From Ignavibacteria bacterium (GTDB lineage: Bacteria > Bacteroidota > Ignavibacteria > Kapaibacteriales > UBA4661), in NCBI GenBank assembly GCA_014654705.1, contig JACVZY010000090.1, positions 62,001 through 126,000 on the forward strand: DNA of 64,000 nt, written 5' to 3'. This document shows positions 1 to 8,230 of this stretch, piece after piece. The notes beneath the pieces are model-generated. The model was not told where the DNA came from. It did no database searches and saw nothing but the letters and a program-made list of their open reading frames with translations. Numbering within the stretch: the first letter of the stretch is position 1; every line of letters begins with the position of its first letter. The translations under genes and the position numbers were made by a program.

Positions 1-607
1 GTCGTCCGTCATCCAGAATAATCGTCAGAAATTGCGTGGCTTTTTCCGGTGGGAGCTGCGGCGAACGCAGAAGTGTTTGCGCAAAGCCAATGATGGAAGC
101 GAGTGGCGTGCGCAGTTCGTGGGAGACCTGAGAGACGAACTCATTTTTCATGTCGTTGAGCTTATGTAGCGCCTCTGCGTGCTGCCGTTCGCGGTCTCGC
201 TCAAATTCCATGCGTTTTATGGCGGTAATATCACGCCCTTCCACGATAAAAAAATCTATTTCCCCGGCAGAGCTGAAAATGGGCTTGATGGAAAGGTCAA
301 CTACAGCCCGTGTGCCTTCCAGATTGACTATTTCGCCGGTATAGCGCACAAATTCGCCGCCAGAAGCACGGTAGAGTCCGGTTTGGAGTTTGGAGCGAGC
401 AGCTTCGTCAGCCCAACATTCTAAGTCCCACAGCGTTTTGCCGAGCGCTTCGGGTGCGGCAACGCCGGTGAAATTGACGGCTGCTTGGTTAATTTCCAAA
501 ATAACACCGTCAACACTCACCAGAAAAATGAACTGGAACGTGTTGTGAAAAATAGCTTGGAAGCGTTTGCGGAGGTCTGTTTCTGTGGGTGCGTCGTGAA
601 GCGCCAT
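1..607 (-). CDS. PAS-domain sensor histidine kinase (N-terminal part, cut by window edge)
   Basis: The minus-strand frame opens with ATG at 605-607 and stays open for 202 codons to the window edge, so the catalytic ATPase domain lies outside. Residues about 10-130 read as a PAS domain (FQAIFHNTFQFIFLVSVDG, later FFIVEGRDITAIKRMEFER, the usual PAS exit). A short charged helix follows, then a HisKA H-box, SQVSHELRTPLASIIGF, whose His is the predicted phosphoacceptor. There is no signal peptide or membrane segment before the PAS domain, so this part looks cytosolic. By family it should autophosphorylate and pass phosphate to a response regulator, but the ligand and partner cannot be seen. Confidence 0.9.
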   Translation of the reverse strand, partial: MALHDAPTETDLRKRFQAIFHNTFQFIFLVSVDGVILEINQAAVNFTGVAAPEALGKTLWDLECWADEAARSKLQTGLYRASGGEFVRYTGEIVNLEGTRAVVDLSIKPIFSSAGEIDFFIVEGRDITAIKRMEFERDRERQHAEALHKLNDMKNEFVSQVSHELRTPLASIIGFAQTLLRSPQLPPEKATQFLTIILDDGR

Positions 608-741
608 CGTGCCTACGTCATCGTATGAGAAAGCGGTTTCTAGGCGGCAAGATAGCATTTTTATCGGAAAGGATGAAAAGCGGAACGAAAGGTAACGATG
701 AGGAAGTGAGGACTAAACAAACAGGTTAGGCAAAAAAATAA

Positions 742-807
742 CGCCCAAAAAGTGTACAGGAGGGTTTGTTTGATGCAGGGTTAGTTAGGGTGTACACTTT
801 TCGGGCG
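742..807. repeat. 17-bp inverted repeat with TGTACA inner ends
   Basis: The left arm 742-758 (CGCCCAAAAAGTGTACA) and right arm 791-807 (TGTACACTTTTCGGGCG) are complementary at 16 of 17 positions, around a 32-base G/T-rich spacer. No T-run follows on either strand, so it does not look like a Rho-independent terminator. It sits about 135 bp upstream of the kinase start codon. It could be an operator, a hairpin in the kinase leader, or two facing ends of lost insertion elements; nothing in the sequence decides. Confidence 0.75.
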
Positions 808-1230
808 CAAGAGGTCGTAGATTCAGAGCCACCGGCATTCAGATGGATTCGCGGCGAGGTGAAGATACGTGCAAGGGAGGGGCAAGCGCTTACGCCAAAG
901 ATATTCTAAGGCGCTATCTCCGAAAAAAAAGCCGCGAATCCTCTGAGAGCCGAGCATCATTGCGGTGGAACAAGCAGGGGAGACGCAAATGCAACGATGC
1001 AACAGAGAGACGAATAACGAGCGATTGTCTTGAAAGAACGGTACAAGGATGTTTTTGTGAAGGTATTCATTCTCTAGTTTTGATTCTCTTTGTGCTACAC
1101 GCCTTGTGAGAACGGATACTCCAAAGGTTGTGCCAGAATATTTCAAAAATTGCAAGTTTTTATATTTCAATAATTTATTGCCTATTCTTTGTGTTCTCGC
1201 AGAATAAGCAAGCCTGTTTCAGACTGAGAA

Positions 1231-1278
1231 GATATGTCTCATCTGAATCATTGTGGAACACCTCTGTTGAGGCATATC
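1231..1278. repeat. Imperfect hairpin next to terminator
   Basis: GATATGTCTCA (1231-1241) pairs with TGAGGCATATC (1268-1278) with one mismatch around a 26-base loop. It lies just beyond the terminator of the minus-strand gene and its role is unknown. Confidence 0.4.
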
Positions 1279-1288
1279 GCAAAAACAA

Positions 1289-1320
1289 TAAAGCCCGTAA
1301 AGATTTCTTTACGGGCTTTA
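1289..1320 (-). terminator. Rho-independent terminator of the small secreted protein gene
   Basis: A perfect 14-bp stem (TAAAGCCCGTAAAG, 1289-1302, with 1307-1320) closes a 4-base loop. Read on the minus strand it is followed by TTGTTTTTGC, and it starts 21 bases past the stop of the 1342-1758 gene. Confidence 0.85.
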
Positions 1321-1341
1321 TGTTTGCACTGTGCGCAGAAA

Positions 1342-1758
1342 TTAGTGCTTGTGCTTACCAGTCTTGGTATCAACTTTGCACGCGCCGGAAATCTCATGAA
1401 AACGTTCATGGAGAGCGGTGAGCGATTTTTTTATATCGTCATCACTGCCTTTGGCGGCGATTAAATCCGTTAGGGCTTTGGATTCGGTTTTCAGTTTGCC
1501 GAGCAGTTCTTTGATTTCGGGTTTGTCGAATTGTTTCGGTGGTTTTGCGTCCGCCCATGCGATAGCTTTGTCCGATAGTTCGGAGGCACGAGTTTTAATG
1601 GGGGTTAAATTGCCTTCCTCCATCGGGTGAAAGGTTTTTGCCATCACTTCGTGGAAGGTTTCTTTTTCTTTCCATTCAGTAGATTTTGCACCTTTTTGGG
1701 CAAATGCGGGTACGGTCATACACAAAAATACCGCAGCAATCATCATATATCTCATCAT
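1342..1758 (-). CDS. Small secreted helical protein, cytochrome c'/b562-like without heme-binding CxxCH
   Basis: A protein of about 138 residues. The start is one of two adjacent ATGs (1758 or 1755) behind AAGGA; a TTG at 1770 is possible but less likely. The first 20 residues (RYMMIAAVFLCMTVPAFAQ) form a signal peptide, so it acts in the periplasm or outside. The mature part is helical and charged, with motifs FHEVMAKTFHPMEEGN and LHERFHEISGAC, and a His/Lys-rich end (KHKH). The spacing of His and aromatic residues suggests a four-helix bundle of the cytochrome c'/b562 type, but there is no CxxCH, so covalent heme is unlikely. The family assignment is tentative. It is transcribed alone, divergently from the peptidase at 1991. 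Confidence 0.75.
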   Translation of the reverse strand: MMRYMMIAAVFLCMTVPAFAQKGAKSTEWKEKETFHEVMAKTFHPMEEGNLTPIKTRASELSDKAIAWADAKPPKQFDKPEIKELLGKLKTESKALTDLIAAKGSDDDIKKSLTALHERFHEISGACKVDTKTGKHKH

Positions 1759-1990
1759 ACAATCCTTCAAAAAAATAAAAAACAGAGAAGTTAGGAACTA
1801 CTAAAATACGACTTTTCTGGTATTGGTGCGCACCCTTTTGCTGCTGATAGATGCGATGACGTTATACTCAATTATCGTAAAAATTTGATTATGACATGGG
1901 AATTGGCTAATTTTTCCGCCAATCCGCGCACTCGCACGACGAGTAGCTGCCGCACAGTTTTTCACTTCACATCTTATTTGTTTATCTAAT

Positions 1991-3457
1991 ATGCGTCTTT
2001 GTTTTATCGCTTTTGTTTTTATTCTGGGGAATATGACGTTTTTACACGCTCAGCCAAACAGAAAACCGCTTACCACACCAGCCGGAACACCTATCCTAAC
2101 AGCTTCAGGGGAACCTGTTTATGCGCCTTCCAGCAATGCTTCCACGATTCCATATACTAACGTCGCTCAAATTGATTCGGTATTTATGCAGAAATCATAT
2201 GGCGATGCTGCAAAGCGCATCATTGCTCACGCTTTGAAGGATAGTGCTGCATATTCTCGCTTGCAGTATATGTGCTATACCTTTGGCTCACGCTTATCCG
2301 GTTCTCAGAACCTTGAGCGTGCGATAGATTGGCTGCTTCAAACGATGAAAACTGACGGGCATGAAAACGTGCGCGGCGAGGACGTGAAAGTTCCCGTCTG
2401 GGTACGCGGCGAAGAATCTTGTGCAATGGTCAGCCCACGCGCTTACACAATCCCAATGCTTGGTTTGGGGGGTAGCATCGCTACTCCTGTGGGCGGTATA
2501 ACGGCTGAAGTGATGGTAGTGCGTGATTTTGCTGAACTCACACGACGTGCCGCCGAAGCAAAAGGAAAGATTGTTCTTTTCAATGCACCGTTCACACGCT
2601 ACGGCGCAACCGTGCGCTATCGTACAGAAGGTGCAGTCCGCGCTGCCGAAGTCGGTGCAGTGGCAAGTCTTATACGGTCGGTAGCATCTTATTCTATGAG
2701 GACTCCGCACACAGGCAGTATGCGCTATCAGGACAGCATCCCCAAAATTCCTCATGCAGCAATTGCAACAGAAGATGCTGATGTTATCGCCCATTTGACC
2801 GAGCGTGGCGAAAAAGTGAAAGTACGCCTTACCATGAGTGCTCAGACCATGCCTGATGCTGTTTCACGGAACGTTATTGCCGAACTGAAAGGGCGCGAAA
2901 AGCCGGAAGAAATCGTTGTCATGGGCGGGCATATTGACTCATGGGATGTCGGTACAGGCGCATTGGATGATGCGGGAGGCTGCTACGCCACATGGAAAGC
3001 GCTTCAAATATTGAAAGAATTGGGTTTGCGCCCACGCCGTACTATTCGGCTTGCGCTTTGGACAAACGAGGAAAACGGCTTGCGTGGCGGCGCGGAATAC
3101 GCAGAGCGTCATAAAAACGAGAAGCATATTTTGGCATTTGAATCCGATGGTGGCATTTTTACACCACAAGGTTTTGGATTCACCGGTGCGTCCGAACTAC
3201 TCAAAGTCTATACGGCTGCCGGAACGCTCTTGCATCCAATTCAGTCGGCGATGCTCAAAGTTGGCGGCGGCGGGGCTGATATTTCGCCACTTGTCGCGCA
3301 AAGTGTTCCTCAAATGAGCATTGAAATTGACGGCTCGAAATATTTCTGGTTCCACCATACCCAAGCCGATATGCCCGACAAAATAGACCCACTCGACCTG
3401 AATAAATGTGCGGCTGCTATTGCGGTGATGATGTATGTGGCGGCGGATTTGCCATAA
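1991..3457 (+). CDS. Secreted M28-family zinc aminopeptidase (PGCP/carboxypeptidase Q type)
   Basis: 488 residues with signal peptide 1-20 (cleavage before QPNRK). Residues about 150-290 form the PA-like insert seen in this subgroup, and 300-488 the M28 peptidase core. The zinc and catalytic residues are visible: H314 in GGHIDSWDVG, D326 in GALDDAGG, E360/E361 in WTNEENGLRG, D386 in FESDGG, and H456 in WFHHTQADMPDKID. The family cleaves N-terminal residues or dipeptides in the periplasm or outside the cell, here probably for peptide scavenging. It stands alone; the LysE gene starts 27 bases after the stop. The region upstream (1759-1990) is the shared divergent promoter region with no clear operator. 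Confidence 0.93.
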   Translation: MRLCFIAFVFILGNMTFLHAQPNRKPLTTPAGTPILTASGEPVYAPSSNASTIPYTNVAQIDSVFMQKSYGDAAKRIIAHALKDSAAYSRLQYMCYTFGSRLSGSQNLERAIDWLLQTMKTDGHENVRGEDVKVPVWVRGEESCAMVSPRAYTIPMLGLGGSIATPVGGITAEVMVVRDFAELTRRAAEAKGKIVLFNAPFTRYGATVRYRTEGAVRAAEVGAVASLIRSVASYSMRTPHTGSMRYQDSIPKIPHAAIATEDADVIAHLTERGEKVKVRLTMSAQTMPDAVSRNVIAELKGREKPEEIVVMGGHIDSWDVGTGALDDAGGCYATWKALQILKELGLRPRRTIRLALWTNEENGLRGGAEYAERHKNEKHILAFESDGGIFTPQGFGFTGASELLKVYTAAGTLLHPIQSAMLKVGGGGADISPLVAQSVPQMSIEIDGSKYFWFHHTQADMPDKIDPLDLNKCAAAIAVMMYVAADLP

Positions 3458-3483
3458 ATTTCTCAGTTTTTTTGATTATTACA

Positions 3484-4116
3484 ATGATTCCAATCAATGA
3501 ACTGCTGGTCTTTACGCTTGCCGCACTGGGACTGGTGCTTACGCCCGGACCGAATATGCTATATCTCGTCTCGCGGTCGCTTTGTCAAGGGCGTATGGCG
3601 GGCTTGATTTCTCTTGCAGGTGTGGTGGTCGGTTTTGTGTTTCACATTGTGGCGGTATCATTTGGCTTGACTGCTGTGTTCATGGCTATTCCGCTTGCTT
3701 ACGATGTGCTTAAATACCTGGGGGCAGCGTATTTGCTCTGGATGGCTTGGCAAGCTGTTCGCCCAGGGGCAGGGGCGCTTTTCGAGGCAAAAAACTTGCC
3801 CCCTGATTCGTCCGCAAAACTCTTTCAAATGGGTTTCCTGACAAATGTCCTGAATCCAAAGGTGGCAGTATTTTATCTGTCTCTTTTTCCACAATTCACG
3901 AGTCCCGAATATGGTTCGCTGCTGACGCAGAATTTTATGCTTGGTGCAACGCAAGTATTCGTAAGCGCTTCGGTGAATTTGGTCATTGTCCTGAGCGCTG
4001 CTCGTGTTGCTGCATGGTTCAAAAATAGACCCCTGTGGGCGCAAGCGCAGCGTTACGTGATGGGCAGTATTCTTGCAGGATTGGCGCTTCGTCTGGCTAT
4101 CAGCGAGCGAAAATAA
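3484..4116 (+). CDS. LysE/RhtB-family amino-acid exporter
   Basis: 210 residues starting at ATG 3484; an upstream in-frame start at 3406 lies inside the peptidase gene and would add residues not typical of the family. The N-terminus carries the LysE hallmark, LVLTPGPNMLYLVSRS, and about six hydrophobic segments follow (near residues 1-22, 38-62, 66-85, 112-135, 145-168 and 185-205). It sits in the inner membrane. Relatives export amino acids such as threonine, homoserine or lysine by proton exchange; the substrate cannot be read from sequence. It follows the M28 peptidase by 27 bases, so the two may be co-transcribed, which would fit peptide digestion followed by export of excess amino acids (inference). 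Confidence 0.9.
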   Translation: MIPINELLVFTLAALGLVLTPGPNMLYLVSRSLCQGRMAGLISLAGVVVGFVFHIVAVSFGLTAVFMAIPLAYDVLKYLGAAYLLWMAWQAVRPGAGALFEAKNLPPDSSAKLFQMGFLTNVLNPKVAVFYLSLFPQFTSPEYGSLLTQNFMLGATQVFVSASVNLVIVLSAARVAAWFKNRPLWAQAQRYVMGSILAGLALRLAISERK

Positions 4117-4117
4117 C

Positions 4118-4147
4118 TTCGTCATTCTTCATTCGTAATTCGTCATT
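4118..4147. repeat. Short ATTCGTMATTC-type repeat between genes
   Basis: The 35 bases between the LysE stop and the SDR start consist largely of near-repeats of ATTCGTAATTC/ATTCGTCATTC. They have no coding value; such pentamer-like intergenic runs may recur elsewhere in the genome. Confidence 0.4.
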
Positions 4148-4151
4148 GACT

Positions 4152-4922
4152 ATGGATTCTATCAAAGCAAAATTCGATTTGACAGGCAAAGTCGCCGTCA
4201 TTACGGGCGCAAGCAAAGGTATTGGCGAGGCTATTGCCTTCGGTCTGGCAGAACACGGTGCCAAAATCGTCCTCAGCAGTCGTAAGCAAGAAGCTGTCGA
4301 AGAAGTGGCGGCGGAATTTCGGAAAAAAGGCTTCGATGTGCTGCCTGTTGCTGCTCATGCAGGAAGCGTGGCGGATTTGGAGAATCTCGTTCAAAGCACG
4401 ATGAATGCGTACGGGCGGATTGATATTGTGGTAAATAACGCAGCCGCTAATCCTGTTTTTGGTCCGCTCACCAAATGTGGTGAGGATGCTTTTACTAAAA
4501 TCATGGAGGTCAATGTCAAAGGACCTTTTGAGCTTGGCAAACTTGTCCATCCCATCATGAAAAAGCAAGGTGGCGGCTCGGTTATCAATATCAGCAGCGT
4601 GGGTGGCATTTCGCCTGAACCGGGCTTGGGTATTTATAGCGTGAGCAAGTCCGCACTGATTATGCTTACCAAAACGATGGCTGAAGAATGGGGCAAAGAC
4701 AACATTCGCGCCAATGCTATCTGTCCGGGCTTGATAAAAACGAAGTTTAGCCAGGCAATCTGGGATAACGAGAAGCATTTGGGATATATGCTGGGTTCTG
4801 TGCCGCTTGGGCGTATCGGTTCACCGGAGGAAGTCGCAGCGCTGGCGCTGTTCCTTGCCTCTGATGCCGGTGCATATTGCACGGGTGGTGTTTATACAGT
4901 AGATGGTGGGCATACAATCTAG
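4152..4922 (+). CDS. SDR-family oxidoreductase (DHRS4/FabG-like)
   Basis: 256 residues from ATG 4152; an in-frame start at 4035 lies inside the exporter gene and gives a non-conserved extension. The classical short-chain dehydrogenase signature is complete: NAD(P)-binding TGASKGIGEA near residue 17, NNAA near 95, the catalytic Ser in NISSVGG, YSVSK (Tyr and Lys) near 162-166, and a C-terminal YCTGGVYTVDGG. SRKQ after strand 2 favours NADP. The closest general type is dehydrogenase/reductase member 4 or 3-oxoacyl-ACP reductase; the substrate is unknown. It ends 30 bases before a strong terminator that also serves the convergent gene. Confidence 0.92.
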   Translation: MDSIKAKFDLTGKVAVITGASKGIGEAIAFGLAEHGAKIVLSSRKQEAVEEVAAEFRKKGFDVLPVAAHAGSVADLENLVQSTMNAYGRIDIVVNNAAANPVFGPLTKCGEDAFTKIMEVNVKGPFELGKLVHPIMKKQGGGSVINISSVGGISPEPGLGIYSVSKSALIMLTKTMAEEWGKDNIRANAICPGLIKTKFSQAIWDNEKHLGYMLGSVPLGRIGSPEEVAALALFLASDAGAYCTGGVYTVDGGHTI

Positions 4923-4951
4923 GGTGAAAAAGAATCGAACATCAAAAAAAG

Positions 4952-4988
4952 ACAAGGGATAAAAGCTTCAAGTGCTTTTATCCCTTGT
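4952..4988. terminator. Bidirectional Rho-independent terminator
   Basis: A 15-bp stem, ACAAGGGATAAAAGC (4952-4966) with 4974-4988, surrounds a 7-base loop. A-run on the left and T-rich sequence on the right serve the SDR (plus) and the convergent 5043-5243 gene (minus). Confidence 0.85.
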
Positions 4989-5042
4989 TCGTTGTTCTGT
5001 TATAGCGACCACGTACATCGTCACGGACTCGTCGGTAAAACC

Positions 5043-5243
5043 TTATTGTTCCAGTTCTGAAAACTTGAGGAATGCCGATACCGCCAAGACCAGTACAAAA
5101 GAAATGATAATGCCCCACATAGCCTGCGAGAGGAGCTTTTTGTCTTGACCGGCATATTCAGGGCGACCAACGCGCCGAAAGAGCAGGAATGATCTGGCTA
5201 CGAGTGTGCCGCCGACAATAGCGACGAAGAGAATAGCATACAT
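5043..5243 (-). CDS. Small two-TM membrane protein of unknown function
   Basis: 66 residues, ATG at 5243. Residues 1-20 (YAILFVAIVGGTLVARSFLL) and 42-62 (MWGIIISFVLVLAVSAFL) are hydrophobic, with a basic loop between them (RRVGRPEYAGQDKKLL), so a hairpin in the inner membrane with the loop in the cytoplasm is likely. It starts 36 bases after the dienelactone-hydrolase gene and shares its direction and terminator, so it is probably co-transcribed. I do not recognise the family. Confidence 0.7.
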   Translation of the reverse strand: MYAILFVAIVGGTLVARSFLLFRRVGRPEYAGQDKKLLSQAMWGIIISFVLVLAVSAFLKFSELEQ

Positions 5244-5279
5244 GGCGTTTCAGAATTGTATGAAAAAGAGAGATGCCTT

Positions 5280-6239
5280 TTAAGCGAAACACTTCTTGAG
5301 AAAGGCGAGAACTGCTTTGTGTGCGTCTTCTGCCATTTCTTTGCCGTACTTAGGATTGCTCGGATTCGCAAAAGCATGGTCAGCGTCGTACATTTTTACT
5401 TCGATTGGTTTGCCTGCGGCTTTGACTGCGGCTTCAAATTTCGTTGCTATTTCGGGTGTAATCCATTTATCCTGCTTTGCGAAGATGCCTAGTGTTGGAG
5501 CATTCATAGCAGCAAGTTTCTTCGCGTCCATTTCAGGCATACCGTAGTAAATCACGCAGCCCACGGCTTGCTTGCCGACTGCCAGTGAAGCCTGATGCGA
5601 CCAGCCGCCGCCAAAGCACCAACCGATGGTTGCTATTTTGGCATCGTTACCAACATATTTTTGAAAGGCTTCGATAATTGCCTTGGAGCGCTCGGGCTTG
5701 TTTGCTTGCATATACTTTCCTGCATCGGCAGGTGTCGTAGCCAATTTGCCGTCGTAGAGGTCAAGAGCGATAACCCGTGCGCCTGTCTCCTCGCCAAGTT
5801 TGTCGGCTTCTTGCTTAATGTAGTCGTTCAAGCCCCACCATTCGTGGATGACGAAAATAACATTTTTGGTGTCTTTTGCGGGTTTGATTTCATAACCTGT
5901 GCACTCTGTTCCATCGGCTGCTTTTACTGTAACCGCTGTGCCTTTTGCCATAAACGCAAATGGAAGTGGCTCTTCGTGCTTGTTGACAAATGCTTGGTCG
6001 TTTGTGAACGCTGCGAATTGTGTCGTTGCGTGGTTATTTGTGGTTTCGCCGTTCAGTGCCTTGCTTTCGGAAGCACTTTCAACAGAGCAGCAGGAGTGCT
6101 GCGCTGTGGCTTTTTTTGCGGCTGCTTTTGTGGTCTTCACTTTGGGTGTTGATGCGAGTGGTGATTTGGCAAATGCGGGCTGCAAAACAATACCCATGAC
6201 AAGGGCAAACGGCAGAATGACTTTTGTAGTGCGATTCAT
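5280..6239 (-). CDS. Exported dienelactone hydrolase-family protein
   Basis: 319 residues from ATG 6239, chosen because it begins a signal peptide (MNRTTKVILPFALVMGIVLQ, cleavage near PAFA). A start further upstream would bury it. A Lys/Ala-rich linker with a Cys pair (HSCC, residues 48-51) leads to an alpha/beta-hydrolase domain at about 95-319. The dienelactone-hydrolase triad is visible: C208 in GWCFGGG, D257 in KQDKWI and H288 in DADHAFANP. The family hydrolyses lactones or esters; an exported form with a Cys nucleophile is reported in many Bacteroidota, but the natural substrate is unknown. It lies downstream of the chemotaxis receptor (52-base gap) and upstream of the small membrane protein. 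Confidence 0.88.
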   Translation of the reverse strand: MNRTTKVILPFALVMGIVLQPAFAKSPLASTPKVKTTKAAAKKATAQHSCCSVESASESKALNGETTNNHATTQFAAFTNDQAFVNKHEEPLPFAFMAKGTAVTVKAADGTECTGYEIKPAKDTKNVIFVIHEWWGLNDYIKQEADKLGEETGARVIALDLYDGKLATTPADAGKYMQANKPERSKAIIEAFQKYVGNDAKIATIGWCFGGGWSHQASLAVGKQAVGCVIYYGMPEMDAKKLAAMNAPTLGIFAKQDKWITPEIATKFEAAVKAAGKPIEVKMYDADHAFANPSNPKYGKEMAEDAHKAVLAFLKKCFA

Positions 6240-6291
6240 AGTGTGAAAGCGAAAAATGAAAAAAGCGGGTGAATTGTTTCTCGTGTGGTGT

Positions 6292-8067
6292 TTAGAAACG
6301 GCTTGATGGCAGCGGTAATGTACGGTTTTTGGCTTGTGGCAATGCACGTTGACTGTCCGTAAGCCGCAGGTCATTGGTGAGAACAAAACGGCTAATGGAA
6401 TCGCGGAGGTCGTCGGCTTGGCGCATCAGACGCTCAATGCTGCGGGCAATGTCTTGTACGCCTTCGTTCGATTCTTCCACAACCGACGACATAGCGTGCA
6501 TACTCTGTGCCATTTGCGCGCTCGTGGAGGATTGTTGGTCGCTGGCAGATGCTACTTGTGACATGACATCGGAGACTTTACTGGTGCGATTGATGATTTG
6601 CTCTAATGCTTGAGTGGTCTGCCCGACAAGTTGTGTTCCTTGCTCCACAAGTGTTGTGCCTTCGTTCATGCCTTTGACGGCAGCGCCCATCTCGCCTTGA
6701 ATGGTTTTTATCATCGTTGAAATTTCTTTCGTTGCTTTTTGCGTGCGCTCGGCGAGCTTACGAACTTCATCGGCAACAACGGCAAAGCCGCGCCCTGACT
6801 CGCCTGCACGTGCAGCTTCGATAGCAGCATTGAGCGCCAGAAGATTGGTTTGGTCGGCGATTTCATCAATGACCGATACGATTTCCCCAATTTTCTCGCT
6901 GGATTGCCCCAGTTGCTTTATTTTTGCTGCTGAATCCAGCACCACCTTGCCGACTTGCTCCACGTTGTTAATCATGCTGCGCATCACTTGTTCGCTTTGG
7001 TATGCTTCGTCGTTGGCAAGCGATGCTTCATACGCCGCAACGGAAATTTGCTGGGTGTTATTGCTGATTGTACGGGACATTTCCTCTACGGCTCCGGCAA
7101 GTTGCACGACTTGACCGCTTTGCTCTTTTGCTCCTGCGGAAAGTTCCTCTGTTGCACCGCTTATTTGAGAAACTGCATCGGCAGTGTTATTAACAGCACC
7201 GACCACTTGCGCAATCATACGGCTGACATTCTCCATGCTGCTATTGATGGCATTGAAAAGCTGCCCAATATCGTCATTCGTTTCTGCTCTTAAGCGTCCC
7301 GTCAGGTCGCCTTGAGCCATAAGGTCAATGGCGTGCATGGCAGTTGAGACGTGCGAGGCGAGATATTGCTTTTGTCCTTCGATTTGCTCTAAGTCTCGCT
7401 TTGCGCGGGCTTCATTTTCTTGCTTGAGCGCTTCGAGTGCTGCATAATCTAACGCAGAGCGAGCTTCGGATTCTTTGCGCGTTGTCTCAAGTTCTTCAAG
7501 GGTTGTATTTTTGCTTCGTTCATAGATTTGCCCTAAAAGAAAAACCAGAAGCGCAATACCTGCAATACCCAAAAAGCCTTGTAATTGTTTTTGCATCGGC
7601 GAAATTTGGACGCTCGGCACTTCTATTCCGCTTAGTTTGATAACAAACAATGTGGTTAAAACAAAAAGTGTTGCCAAAAGCCAGCGCAAGCCGCCGCGAA
7701 GTCCTGTGAACATTACTGCCAGAAGTGGTACGATGGCTATCCAGATGCGGGTGATGGAATCATGCCCGCCTTCGTTCATGACCAATCCCGTGCTGACAAC
7801 AAGAAACGATCCCACAAGTATGTGGCAAAGACCATTCAGTCCTGCTCCGCCGCGCAGCAAAAAAGGCATGGCAAAGAGTAATGCTGCTGCTCCCAGAAGC
7901 AGTACGCCACTAGTAATAATCTGCGTCGCAAAAAAGTACTGGAGCGCATAGAAAGCGGCTATAAACGTTGTGGAAAAGGACGTTGCTACTAATAGCCGTG
8001 CCCGCCGAAACGTGTCCGGGTCGTTGCGCAATGCCGTAGGAACAAAACTGAGGATAAACTCTTGCAT
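6292..8067 (-). CDS. Methyl-accepting chemotaxis protein with six-TM N-terminal domain
   Basis: 591 residues from ATG 8067; a TTG at 8103 would add 12 residues. Residues about 30-185 hold six hydrophobic segments with very short loops, so there is no periplasmic ligand-binding domain; it resembles integral-membrane sensor modules. A coiled coil (190-240) and a HAMP-like stretch (about 240-300) follow. The signalling domain is at about 340-560, with the hairpin tip [20 protein letters not shown] and [18 protein letters not shown]. By family it controls a CheA kinase through CheW; no che genes lie in the window. Methylation sites cannot be assigned confidently. Confidence 0.92.
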   Translation of the reverse strand: MQEFILSFVPTALRNDPDTFRRARLLVATSFSTTFIAAFYALQYFFATQIITSGVLLLGAAALLFAMPFLLRGGAGLNGLCHILVGSFLVVSTGLVMNEGGHDSITRIWIAIVPLLAVMFTGLRGGLRWLLATLFVLTTLFVIKLSGIEVPSVQISPMQKQLQGFLGIAGIALLVFLLGQIYERSKNTTLEELETTRKESEARSALDYAALEALKQENEARAKRDLEQIEGQKQYLASHVSTAMHAIDLMAQGDLTGRLRAETNDDIGQLFNAINSSMENVSRMIAQVVGAVNNTADAVSQISGATEELSAGAKEQSGQVVQLAGAVEEMSRTISNNTQQISVAAYEASLANDEAYQSEQVMRSMINNVEQVGKVVLDSAAKIKQLGQSSEKIGEIVSVIDEIADQTNLLALNAAIEAARAGESGRGFAVVADEVRKLAERTQKATKEISTMIKTIQGEMGAAVKGMNEGTTLVEQGTQLVGQTTQALEQIINRTSKVSDVMSQVASASDQQSSTSAQMAQSMHAMSSVVEESNEGVQDIARSIERLMRQADDLRDSISRFVLTNDLRLTDSQRALPQAKNRTLPLPSSRF

Positions 8068-8230
8068 GGCAAACAATGATGATGAAAGGAAGAAAGTTCG
8101 CAAAACCTTGCGTACGCCTGAACGCGTATCGCCGATTGGGTGTAACGTTACAACAGCGTAAAATTACAACATTTTTGGCAAATCGTCAGGGAAAACACGA
8201 AGGGCAAACAAACACCTGTGGGCATGAAAT

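Larger units (their letters stand above)
608..1341. other. Intergenic region without a convincing gene
   Basis: This 734-base gap separates the start of the kinase gene from the end of the small secreted protein gene. Open frames of 70-115 codons exist on both strands (for example 843-1109 plus and 823-1170 minus), but they overlap each other, resemble no family and look like chance. The gap holds the long inverted repeat at 742-807, a weaker hairpin at 1231-1278 and the terminator at 1289-1320. I looked for tmRNA, SRP RNA and RNase P motifs between 830 and 1120 and found none. Confidence 0.6.

Noticed and set aside
823-1170. 115-codon minus-strand frame and 88-97-codon plus-strand frames between 843 and 1421
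   Set aside because: They overlap each other on both strands, have no recognisable domains or ribosome sites and cover the terminator region.
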